Below, piece by piece: positions 16,415 to 22,981 of a stretch of 33,589 nucleotides of DNA. This DNA comes from CAVXAE01 sp044225565 (lineage in GTDB: Bacteria; Pseudomonadota; Gammaproteobacteria; Steroidobacterales; Steroidobacteraceae): positions 1 through 33,589 of the forward strand of contig JBGAIL010000032.1 of the NCBI GenBank assembly GCA_044225565.1. Direction: 5' to 3'. The notes beneath the pieces were generated by a model. The model was not told the origin of the DNA and searched no databases. It saw only the letters and a program-made list of their open reading frames with translations. The position numbers and the translations under genes are program-made. Each line of letters starts with the position of its first letter. Within the stretch, counting starts at the first letter, position 1.

Positions 16415-16460
16415 CTGTTATGGTTTTAGCTTGGTGATCTGTATCTGTTATCCATAGCAG
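16415..16460 (+). promoter_or_regulatory. Repeated CTGTTAT half-sites, proposed MocR operator
   Basis: CTGTTATGG (16415-16423) and CTGTTATCC (16445-16453) are direct repeats 30 bp apart. The second runs into ATAGCAG (16454-16460), which forms an imperfect inverted half-site. The cluster is AT-rich against a GC-rich background. The second repeat covers the -35 position of the promoter at 16469, an arrangement expected for activation by the MocR protein encoded downstream. Confidence 0.5.
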
Positions 16461-16468
16461 CGAACGGC

Positions 16469-16474
16469 TATCCT
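16469..16474 (+). promoter_or_regulatory. -10-like hexamer TATCCT, probable leaderless promoter of the small membrane gene
   Basis: TATCCT ends 7 nt before ATG 16482 and no Shine-Dalgarno is present. It would drive the three coupled genes 16482-18297. Confidence 0.45.
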
Positions 16475-16481
16475 GCCTTGC

Positions 16482-16697
16482 ATGCGCATAGGCAAGCCCC
16501 TCCTGCTCATCACCACGCCCATCGGCGTGGCGGGCGGCCTGTACGAAGCGCATCGCCTGGCGGGCGGCCTCGTCTTCCTCATGCTGGCGATGCTGCTGGT
16601 CGTGAGCGCCGCCATCGGCACGGTGGTGATGACCATACGCCGCGAGAAGGCGGAAGAGGCTGCGCGGCGCCAGCAGCAAGCGGAGCCCGGACCATGA
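16482..16697 (+). CDS. Small two-helix membrane protein of unknown function
   Basis: 71 aa with two hydrophobic segments (about residues 6-22 and 27-50) and a charged Arg/Glu/Gln-rich tail (RREKAEEAARRQQQAE), probably cytoplasmic. I do not recognise a family. Its stop codon overlaps the ATG of the next gene (ATGA at 16694), so the two are translationally coupled. The start ATG lacks a ribosome site but follows a -10-like hexamer by 7 nt. Confidence 0.65.
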   Translation: MRIGKPLLLITTPIGVAGGLYEAHRLAGGLVFLMLAMLLVVSAAIGTVVMTIRREKAEEAARRQQQAEPGP

Positions 16698-16894
16698 AGA
16701 TCGTGATCATCCTCCTGCTCGGCGCCATCGTCGCGAGCCTCGGGCAGGCGCTCTACGCCATGAGCTCCGGCCCCAGGAGCTCCGAGCGCATGGTCCGTGC
16801 GTTGAGCTACCGCATCGGCCTGTCGATCCTGCTCTTCGCGCTGCTGATGCTGGGCTGGTACTTCGGGCTGATCGCGCCGAACGACGTGCAGTGA
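16694..16894 (+). CDS. DUF2909-like twin transmembrane protein
   Basis: 66 aa, almost entirely two transmembrane helices joined by a charged loop: MKIVIILLLGAIVASLGQALYAM, then SERMVRALSYRIGLSILLFALLMLGWYFGLI. The SxRMVRALxxRIxLS loop is what I know from DUF2909 twin-transmembrane proteins, which often lie near cytochrome oxidase genes. The function is unknown. It overlaps the gene before it (ATGA) and the MocR gene after it (GTGA at 16891), so all three are made from one message. Confidence 0.75.
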   Translation: MKIVIILLLGAIVASLGQALYAMSSGPRSSERMVRALSYRIGLSILLFALLMLGWYFGLIAPNDVQ

Positions 16895-18297
16895 CGCTCT
16901 ACCAGGAGCTCGCCGACCAGTTCACCGCGCAGATCCGCGAGGGTGCGCTGGAAGCAGGCGAGCGTCTGCCGTCGGTGCGCCAGCTCTGCCGCGAGCGCAA
17001 GGTGAGCCCCGCGACGGCGTTGCGGGCTTACGAGCATCTCGAAAGCCAGGGCCTCATCGAGACACGTCCGCGCTCGGGCTATTACGTGAGCCTGAAGCTC
17101 GCCCGCCCGCCGGAGCCGCAACGCTCGAAGCCGCGCAATCGCAGCACGCGAGTGGCCGTCAGCGAGCTCGTGTTCCAGATCCTCGAAGCGACCCGCGATC
17201 GCGACGTCGTGCCATTCGGCTCCGCGTTTCCGAGCCCACTGCTGTTTCCATGGCCTCGCCTCGCGCGCCAGCTCGGCAAGGCCGCGCGCCGCATGGACCC
17301 CTGGAGCACGGTGGAGAGTTTGCCCAATGGCAGTGAAGAGCTGCGAAGGCAGATCGCGCGACGCTATTTGCGCACCGGCGTGCGCGTGGATCCGGAAGAG
17401 ATCGTGATCACCGGCGGTGCGCTCGAAGCGCTGAACCTCTCGCTGTACGCCGTCACGAAGCCGGGCGACACCGTGGCGGTGGAGTCGCCAGCGTTCTATG
17501 CCGCGCTGCAGGCCATCGAGGCGGCTGGGCTTCAGGCGGTGGAGATTCCCACGCATCCACGGGAAGGCGTGGACCTGGCGGCGCTCGAGGAAGCGATGGG
17601 ACGGCACGACATCCGCGCATGCTGGCTCATGACGAGCTTCCAGAACCCGCTCGGTGCCACGATGCCGGAAGAGAAGAAGCGGGCGCTCGTCGCGCTGCTG
17701 CAATCCCGCGGCATTCCGCTCATCGAAGACGACGTCTACGGAGAACTGTACTTCGGAGCCGAGCGGCCCCGGCCGGCAAAAGCGTTCGACGCCAAGGGCC
17801 TGGTACTGCACTGCGGGTCGTTCTCGAAATGCCTCGCGCCCGGCTATCGGGTGGGCTGGGTGGCGGCCGGACGCCACGCGCCGCACATTGAGCGCCGGAA
17901 GATCATGACCACGCTGGCGGCGAGCATTCCTGCGCAGGAAGGCATCGCCCTCTTCATGCAACAAGATGGCTTCGAGGCGCATCTCGCCACGCTGCGCCGC
18001 TCGCTCGCGCTGCAGCAGGCGGCGCTGCTGGGCGCTCTGCGCAAGCACCTCCCGGAAGGCTATCGCGCGACGCGGCCCGATGGAGGGTATTTCCTGTGGC
18101 TGGAGCTCGCGCCGCACGTGGATGCGCTCGAGGTGCACCGGCTGGCGCTCGAGCAGGGCATCAGCATCGCCCCCGGCCCGATCTTCTCGGCGCGCCGCGA
18201 GTTCGGCAACTGCGTGCGGCTGAACTATGGGCATCCCTGGACCGCTCGCATGGACGGTGCGGTGGCCCATCTTGGACGCATCGTGCGTGCATTATGA
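16891..18297 (+). CDS. MocR/PdxR-family regulator (GntR helix-turn-helix fused to aminotransferase)
   Basis: A 468-aa DNA-binding regulator that uses pyridoxal phosphate or its aminoacyl adduct as effector. The N-terminal GntR winged helix covers residues 1-70 (LYQELADQFTAQIREGALEAGERLPSVRQLCRERKVSPATALRAYEHLESQGLIETRPRSGYYV, summarised by its ends). A linker then leads to a fold-type I aminotransferase domain. PLP-contacting residues are intact: N252 (SFQNPLG), D280/D281 and Y283 (IEDDVYGELY), and the Schiff-base lysine K313 (GSFSKCLAPGYRVGW). The GTG start overlaps the preceding stop. MocR proteins usually regulate vitamin B6 or amino-acid genes; here the coupled partners are two tiny membrane proteins, and no pdx gene is in view. 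Its target is therefore unknown, apart from the probable operator at 16415-16460. Confidence 0.93.
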   Translation: MTLYQELADQFTAQIREGALEAGERLPSVRQLCRERKVSPATALRAYEHLESQGLIETRPRSGYYVSLKLARPPEPQRSKPRNRSTRVAVSELVFQILEATRDRDVVPFGSAFPSPLLFPWPRLARQLGKAARRMDPWSTVESLPNGSEELRRQIARRYLRTGVRVDPEEIVITGGALEALNLSLYAVTKPGDTVAVESPAFYAALQAIEAAGLQAVEIPTHPREGVDLAALEEAMGRHDIRACWLMTSFQNPLGATMPEEKKRALVALLQSRGIPLIEDDVYGELYFGAERPRPAKAFDAKGLVLHCGSFSKCLAPGYRVGWVAAGRHAPHIERRKIMTTLAASIPAQEGIALFMQQDGFEAHLATLRRSLALQQAALLGALRKHLPEGYRATRPDGGYFLWLELAPHVDALEVHRLALEQGISIAPGPIFSARREFGNCVRLNYGHPWTARMDGAVAHLGRIVRAL

Positions 18298-18298
18298 T
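18272..18298 (+). promoter_or_regulatory. Sigma-70-like promoter for the PIG-L deacetylase gene
   Basis: TTGGAC (18272-18277) and TATGAT (18293-18298, 5 of 6 to consensus) are separated by 15 nt, a little short. The site overlaps the end of the MocR gene. It leaves about 22 nt of leader containing GGAGG before ATG 18328. Confidence 0.4.
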
Positions 18299-18327
18299 GC
18301 GCGGCTCCCGCCCTGGAGGCATCGACG

Positions 18328-19218
18328 ATGCGACACGTATGGAAGACGGCCGCAGTCCTGGCCCTGTCTTGCGCTTCCGCCTTCGCAGATGACGACGTCG
18401 CGCTGACGCAGCTCACATCGAAGGATCGCCTGCTCGTGGTCTCCCCGCACCCCGACGACGAGTCGTTGTGCTGCGCGGGCATCATGCAGCACGCTCTGCG
18501 TGCGGGTGCCTCGGTCGCCGTGGTATGGGTGACGAGCGGCGACGGCTTCGAAGTGGATGCGATGGTGGTCGAGCGAAGGTTGCGCACGCGGGGCACCGGC
18601 CTCCAGTCGCTCGCCAGGATGCGCATGGCGGAGGCCCGCGCCGCCATGTCGGTGCTCGGTGTCCCGACGCAGCGCCAGTACTTTCTCGGCTATCCGGATC
18701 GCGGCGTCATCCGCCTGCTGCTGGATCACGAGTCCACACCGTATCGATCCAGATACACAGGGGCGAGCGCCGTGCCATATCCCGATGCAGTGTCTCCCGG
18801 AGCGCCGTATACGGGACAGTCGCTCATGAATGATTTCGCGGCCGTGCTCGACCGCGAGCAGCCCACTCTGGTGCTGGCGGCCAGCGCCGAGGACACGCAT
18901 CCTGACCACCGCGGGAGTGGAGAGCTCGTGGTGCGGGCGATGACAGCCCGGAAACAGGAGGGCCGCCTGCGCTACTGGATCGTGCACGGCGGCGAGCACT
19001 GGCCGAAGCCGCTCGGCCTGCAGCCGACGCTCGAGCAGACGCCGCCGCCGCGTGGAGCCGGCATGCCGTGGTTTGCGGTGCCGCTCGCGGCAGGCGATGT
19101 CGCGGTGAAGGAGTCCGCCATCTTGCAATACCACTCGCAGTTCAAGGTGATGGCCCGCAAGCTGCAGGCCTATGTGCGCCGTACGGAGCTGTTCTCCAGG
19201 CTGCCGGCGGCGGAATAG
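18328..19218 (+). CDS. Exported PIG-L/LmbE-family deacetylase
   Basis: A 296-aa zinc-dependent N-deacetylase of the LmbE/PIG-L superfamily. It begins with a Sec signal peptide (MRHVWKTAAVLALSCASAFA), so it acts in the periplasm or outside. The metal site is seen in SPHPDDES (39-46) and THPDHRGSGELV. Family members remove acetyl groups from N-acetylglucosamine moieties of glycolipids, mycothiol precursors or antibiotics; an exported form suggests an envelope or environmental glycan substrate (inference). The start is fixed by GGAGG upstream. The next gene is unrelated in function. Confidence 0.88.
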   Translation: MRHVWKTAAVLALSCASAFADDDVALTQLTSKDRLLVVSPHPDDESLCCAGIMQHALRAGASVAVVWVTSGDGFEVDAMVVERRLRTRGTGLQSLARMRMAEARAAMSVLGVPTQRQYFLGYPDRGVIRLLLDHESTPYRSRYTGASAVPYPDAVSPGAPYTGQSLMNDFAAVLDREQPTLVLAASAEDTHPDHRGSGELVVRAMTARKQEGRLRYWIVHGGEHWPKPLGLQPTLEQTPPPRGAGMPWFAVPLAAGDVAVKESAILQYHSQFKVMARKLQAYVRRTELFSRLPAAE

Positions 19219-19335
19219 CGCGGGCCGTTCCCGGCGCCGTGCGTCGCGCGGCAATCCGTTACCGCGGCATTGAAGGGAGTTGGGTAAACTCCCGCGGCGG
19301 ATGTGTGCAACTACTTACGCTTTCCGGGGAGCACC

Positions 19336-19866
19336 GTGATTTACGCTTTCGAAGATCGCCAGCCGCGATTCGATTCGCCGGATTACTACGTGGAGCGCTC
19401 GGCGCAGGTGATCGGCTCGGTGCGCTTCGGCGCCTGGTCGAGCGTATGGTTCGGCGCGGTGGTGCGTGGCGATGACGAGTGGATCGAGCTCGGCGAACGG
19501 TGCAACGTGCAGGACGGCTCCGTCGTGCATGCGGATCCCGGAATGCCCGCCATTCTCGGCGCGGGCGTGAGCATAGGGCACATGGTGATGCTGCACGGCT
19601 GCGTCATCGGGCCAGGCAGTCTCATCGGCAACGGCGCCATCGTGCTCGACGGCGCCCGCATCGGGCGCAACTGCATCGTGGCGGCGGGAAGCATCGTGCC
19701 GCCCGGCAAGGTGATCCCGGACGGCGTGGTCGTCATGGGCTCGCCCGCCAAAGTCGTCCGCGAATCCACGGAGCGCGACCTCGCTCTCATCGCCAGCGCG
19801 AGCGAGCACTACGTCAAGGCGATCACGCGCTACAAGCAGGCACTGCGGGAGATGAAGGTACCTTAA
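19336..19866 (+). CDS. Gamma-class carbonic anhydrase-like hexapeptide-repeat protein
   Basis: A 176-aa left-handed beta-helix protein of the YrdA/PaaY/CaiE group. Hexapeptide repeats run from about residue 20 to 140. The three zinc histidines are at 65 (VVHAD), 82 and 87 (IGHMVMLHGC), with RGDDEWIELGERCNVQDG before them. The C-terminal helix (ALIASASEHYVKAITRYKQAL) is typical. GTG 19336 is chosen because the family normally begins at IYxxxDRxP; an in-frame GTG at 19303 would add 11 residues. The reaction may be CO2 hydration or a thioesterase-like side activity as in PaaY; sequence alone does not separate these. It is convergent with the EAL-HDOD gene, with the two stops only 3 nt apart or overlapping. 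Confidence 0.9.
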   Translation: MIYAFEDRQPRFDSPDYYVERSAQVIGSVRFGAWSSVWFGAVVRGDDEWIELGERCNVQDGSVVHADPGMPAILGAGVSIGHMVMLHGCVIGPGSLIGNGAIVLDGARIGRNCIVAAGSIVPPGKVIPDGVVVMGSPAKVVRESTERDLALIASASEHYVKAITRYKQALREMKVP

Positions 19867-21117
19867 GCGGCGACCATCCCGCGGGCCTCCTCGGCCCAGA
19901 ACACCGCATCGACGTACGCGGCACGAATGATGGTCATGTCCAGCTTGTCGAACTTCACCTTCTCCCAGGTGCCGCGCTCGTATGCGCGCGCGCAGGCGAG
20001 TGCCGCGCCGATCGGGCCTTCTTCCGAAAGCAATGCGCGCTCGACGGCCGCCGTGAGCGGCAGCTCGCCCATCAGCTCCTTGAGCGGTACGCCCGTGAGC
20101 ACGTCCAGCAAGGAGAAGAGGCCGGTGATGAAATAAGGTCCCGTGTCCTTGACGCCCGCGAGCTTCGCGAGCTGCTCGCACATGCGGCCGCGCACCAGCG
20201 CGTTCACGAACAGGCTCGGCGGCCGCTCGGTGAAGGACTGCATCGCGACCAGGGTGCACAGCCTGCGCAGGTTGTCGATCCAGCGTGCACAGCCGGCGCA
20301 GGTTGTCGATGCCGAGGATGACGATGGCCTGGTGGATCGAGTCGATCCGCCGCGGCAGGTTGTAGTAGCTCGAGTTGATGCAGCGGAGCACCCGGTAGGG
20401 CATCGAGACGTCCTGCGAGACGAGCTTCTCGATCTCCTCGAACGAGTCCACCTCGCCGTTTAGCGCGGCCACCAGGCGCAGCATGCCGAGCCGGCTCGCC
20501 GGCACGCGCTGCGAGCGGAAGGTCTGCGGGTGCTGCAGGAAGTAGCCCTGGAACTGGTCGAAGCCGAGCTCGATGCACTGCTCGAACTGCTCCACCGTCT
20601 CCACTTCCTCCGCGACCAGCTGCAGCTTGCGCGCCTTCAGGCTCTTCACGAGCGGCTCGAGCTGCTCGCGCGTGCGGTTGCGCGTCACGATCTTCACGAC
20701 GTCCGCCACCTCGAGCAGGGCGGGCCCCGTGGTGGTGGGAGAGTAGTCGTCCAGCGCGATGCGATGGCCGAGCTTGCGCAGCGTGACCAGACCGGCGATG
20801 ACCTGCGGCTCGTCCGGAACGTCCTCCAGCACTTCCACCACGACGCGGTCCGCCGGCAGCGGGATCGGTGAATCGCTCACCAGGAGCTCGCGCGGAAAAT
20901 TCACGTGGATGGGCATGCCCGCGGTGAGCTTGTCCAGCCCGATCTCGAGGGCATTGGCCAGCACGGCCAGCGTCGCCTGGCGGGCATCGGGAAAGATGGC
21001 CTTCTTCGCTCTGTCCGAATCCCGGTACAGCAACTCGTAACCGACCACGGCCATGCCCGTGTCGTAGATCGGCTGGCGCGCGACCAGCGCGAGGTCGTCT
21101 TTGATCTCCATCAGCAC
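19863..21117 (-). pseudogene. EAL-HDOD (YuxH-type) signalling protein, frameshifted by a 31-bp duplication
   Basis: The frame from 21117 (GTG, or ATG 21111) encodes a degenerate EAL domain (LVARQPIYDTGMAVVGYELLYR, HVNFPRELL, IALDDYSP, VAEEVET). The first half of an HDOD domain follows (MPYRVLRCINSSYYNLPRRIDSIHQAIVILGIDNLRRLCTL). The rest of HDOD (MQSFTERPPSLFVNALVRGRMCEQLA ... YVDAVFWAEEARGMV) is in another frame ending at 19863. Removing the 31-bp direct repeat at 20249-20310 restores one frame of 407 aa. The EAL catalytic signature is altered (ELLYR, DDY), so even the intact protein would be a non-enzymatic c-di-GMP-linked regulator. The lesion is either real or an assembly artefact. Confidence 0.88.
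20249..20310. repeat. 31-bp imperfect tandem duplication inside the EAL-HDOD gene
   Basis: Units 20249-20279 and 20280-20310 match at 29 of 31 positions. The unit length is not a multiple of 3 and shifts the frame. The encoded peptide, IDNLRRLCTL, would be repeated. The two mismatches show that the copies have diverged or derive from two strain alleles. Confidence 0.9.
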
Positions 21118-21209
21118 TTCACTTCATAGTGGTCGGCGCACGGACGTCGCGCCTCCGCTATTCCACGCTGAAGCGGCCATGCCCGCCGAGAGATCAATCA
21201 CACAATAAG

Positions 21210-21238
21210 TTGCAAGAAGGGGATGCAGCCTCTATTTT
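21210..21238 (+). promoter_or_regulatory. Sigma-70-like promoter for the O-methyltransferase gene
   Basis: TTGCAA (21210-21215) and TATTTT (21233-21238) are separated by 17 nt in an AT-richer stretch. This puts the start about 20 nt before ATG 21266, which has GGAG 7 nt upstream. Confidence 0.4.
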
Positions 21239-21265
21239 CCCGGCTTCCCGCGCCGGAGACTGCCG

Positions 21266-21928
21266 ATGTCCACCCGAACCCTGCAGCTCACCGACTCCCT
21301 GCATGCCTACCTGCTCGCGAATTCCGTACGCGAGCCGCCCGTGCTGCGGCGTCTGCGCGAAGTCACTGCGGCGCTGCCCAACTCCAACATGCAGATCAGC
21401 CCGGAGCAGGGCCAGTTCATGCAGATGCTGGTGCGGCTCACCGGCGCGCGCCGCTGCATCGAGATCGGTACGTTCACCGGGTACTCGAGTCTCGCGGTGG
21501 CGCTTGCGTTGCCGGCGGACGGCCACATCATCGCGTGCGACGTGAATTCGGACTGGACGAGCCTCGCGCGGCAGTTCTGGCGCGAAGCGAGCGTGGATTC
21601 CCGCATCGAGCTGAAGTTGCAACCGGCGCTGCGCACGCTGGAAGAAATCGAGCGCGCCGGCCGCGGCGGGTTCGATTTCGCGTTCATCGACGCGGACAAG
21701 ACGAACTATCTCGCCTATTACGAGAAGCTGCTGGGGCTCATGCGGCCCGGCGGGCTCATCACGGTGGACAACACGCTGTGGAGCGGTCGCGTGGCGGACG
21801 AGAGCGACGATTCGGCGGACACCGTGGCCCTGCGCGCCTTCAACGCGCAGGTCTACGAGGACGAGCGGGTGGACATGACGCTCCTGCCGTTGGGAGACGG
21901 CCTCACCCTGCTGCGCAAGAAGGGCTGA
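21266..21928 (+). CDS. Class I SAM-dependent O-methyltransferase (CCoAOMT-like)
   Basis: A 220-aa cytoplasmic enzyme of the cation-dependent O-methyltransferase family that methylates catechol-type hydroxyls. The SAM motif is IEIGTFTGYSSLAVALAL (65-82). The metal ligands correspond to D142 (FIDADKTNY) and D168/N169 (TVDNTLWSGRV). The C-terminal segment ends LPLGDGLTLLRKK as in the bacterial subgroup. The natural substrate cannot be read from the context. It is transcribed divergently from the broken EAL-HDOD gene, and a small membrane protein follows 64 bp downstream. Confidence 0.93.
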   Translation: MSTRTLQLTDSLHAYLLANSVREPPVLRRLREVTAALPNSNMQISPEQGQFMQMLVRLTGARRCIEIGTFTGYSSLAVALALPADGHIIACDVNSDWTSLARQFWREASVDSRIELKLQPALRTLEEIERAGRGGFDFAFIDADKTNYLAYYEKLLGLMRPGGLITVDNTLWSGRVADESDDSADTVALRAFNAQVYEDERVDMTLLPLGDGLTLLRKKG

Positions 21929-21992
21929 GGAACCTTTCGCGCGCACGGCCGTTGCTCCCTTCAAGGTTCAGCCTTGCATGGGAGACACCCAC

Positions 21993-22259
21993 ATGACCCT
22001 CAATGCCCTGCTCGCCTTCATGGTGATCTCGCAGATCGCCGTGTCGGCCTACCTGCTGTATTCGTTCAACACCATCGAGCGCGCGAGCAAGCGCCGGCAC
22101 GAGATCCTGGCCGCGCATCTCGACGAAGCTCTGGCCCAGCTGGAGTCGCGCCTCACTGGCACGCCGCGGCCGCGTGCGCGAGTGGCTGCGAGCGGGGATT
22201 CATTGCCGACCGCCGGCGTGCAGGAAGGCGGATTGCTTCAGCCGCGGCAGGCCTTGTAG
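21993..22259 (+). CDS. Small single-helix membrane protein, unknown function
   Basis: 88 aa. One N-terminal transmembrane helix (LNALLAFMVISQIAVSAYLLYSF) is followed by a short helical, charged cytoplasmic segment (NTIERASKRRHEILAAHLDEALAQLESRL) likely to form a coiled coil. A low-complexity tail completes it. I chose ATG 21993 because GGGAG lies 7 nt upstream; an earlier in-frame ATG (21978) has none. No family is recognised. Confidence 0.6.
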   Translation: MTLNALLAFMVISQIAVSAYLLYSFNTIERASKRRHEILAAHLDEALAQLESRLTGTPRPRARVAASGDSLPTAGVQEGGLLQPRQAL

Positions 22260-22307
22260 GGTCGCGGCAATGGCCGCCGGCGCCGTGCCAGCGAGCGAAT
22301 CGACGAC

Positions 22308-22833
22308 TCAGGCGCGGCGGGACGAGGCCGTATCTTGAGCGGCCGTGGGCTCCAGGCCAGCAGGATAGCGCCACTCCACCACATGCCAGGCCGCGGGCAG
22401 AGGTGAGTTCGTGGTGGCGTTCAGCCACAGGCCGTCCGGGCTGCGGCCTTGTGTCAGCACCACCCCGAGGATCACCGAGCGCGAGCCGCTGAGAGTCACT
22501 CGAGCCTCGACCACGGTGTCGAACGGCGGCACCTTTTTCTCGACCGCGAACCATTCCGCTTCGGGCGGACCACGCCGCACCGAATCCCAGATGGACTGGC
22601 ACTGCAGGTGGAAACGGAGCGCCGTCGCGGTGACGGCACCATCGAACTCGAGCTCCATTTCCGGACCGGTCTCGGCGATCGGCTGATCGCACAGACTGCA
22701 GGGCAGACCCGACCCGCGGCCGCCCCAGCTGCGGGCNNNNNNNNNNNNNNNNNNNNNNNCCGCTTGCGATGCGCTCGCGGGCTCGCGCCCGCAGGATGTC
22801 GTCGTTCTTTTCGGTGTGGTCTGAATTGCCCAT
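22308..22833 (-). CDS. Conserved CxxC protein interrupted by an assembly gap
   Basis: Starts at ATG 22833 after a GGGGGG ribosome site with MGNSDHTEKNDDILRARARERIAS, then enters the run of N (22737-22759). It resumes as SWGGRGSGLPCSLCDQPIAETGPEMELEFDG, LRFHLQCQSIWDSVRR and a second part to SSRRA. The CSLC pair plus the later HLQC suggest a small zinc-ribbon-like fold; I know this pattern from unannotated small proteobacterial proteins. With 23 Ns the two halves are in different frames (526 bases in all). The true missing length must therefore leave remainder 1 when divided by 3. The function is unknown. It is divergent from the ParB-like gene. Confidence 0.78.
22737..22759. other. Assembly gap (23 N)
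   Basis: Unresolved bases within a single gene. Both flanks belong to the same protein family but the N count does not keep frame, so the stated gap size is only an estimate. Confidence 0.98.
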
Positions 22834-22932
22834 CGGCCCCCCGATGCGACAGGCCGAGACTATGCGCGCGCCTTCCGCGCGAGTCCAGAGGACACATCCG
22901 ACAGCGAGCGCCATGCTGCGATGCGATCCGGA

Positions 22933-22949
22933 GGTGCCGGCCTGGCACC
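22933..22949. promoter_or_regulatory. Inverted repeat in the divergent promoter region before the ParB-like gene
   Basis: GGTGCC and GGCACC are separated by 5 nt (GGCCT) in the 148-bp space between ATG 22833 (minus) and ATG 22982 (plus). The right arm also forms a sigma-54-like TGGCAC-N6-TGC pattern (GG and GC 10 nt apart). This is imperfect and may be chance. Confidence 0.3.
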
Positions 22950-22968
22950 CTACCTGCGCGAATCGCGC

Positions 22969-22974
22969 TATCTT
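22969..22974 (+). promoter_or_regulatory. -10-like hexamer TATCTT, probable leaderless promoter of the ParB-like gene
   Basis: TATCTT ends exactly 7 nt before ATG 22982 and there is no Shine-Dalgarno. No matching -35 was found at 17-18 nt. Confidence 0.4.
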
Positions 22975-22981
22975 AGCCATC

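Noticed and set aside
17193..17205. Another GCGATCGCGAC match inside the MocR gene
   Set aside because: It lies in coding sequence, shares only the core, and has no promoter geometry, so it is taken as a chance match.
16807..18270. 487-aa minus-strand frame over the MocR gene
   Set aside because: Low-complexity Arg/His/Ala composition and complete overlap with a well-conserved MocR coding region show that it is a shadow.
19275..19293. Hairpin GGGAGTT/AACTCCC before the carbonic anhydrase gene
   Set aside because: Perfect 7-bp stem, but not followed by T residues. It may be chance or a promoter element, so no role can be assigned.
22943..22957. Sigma-54-like element (TGGCAC...CTGC)
   Set aside because: GG and GC spacing is right, but three other consensus positions mismatch and no enhancer-binding protein gene is near.
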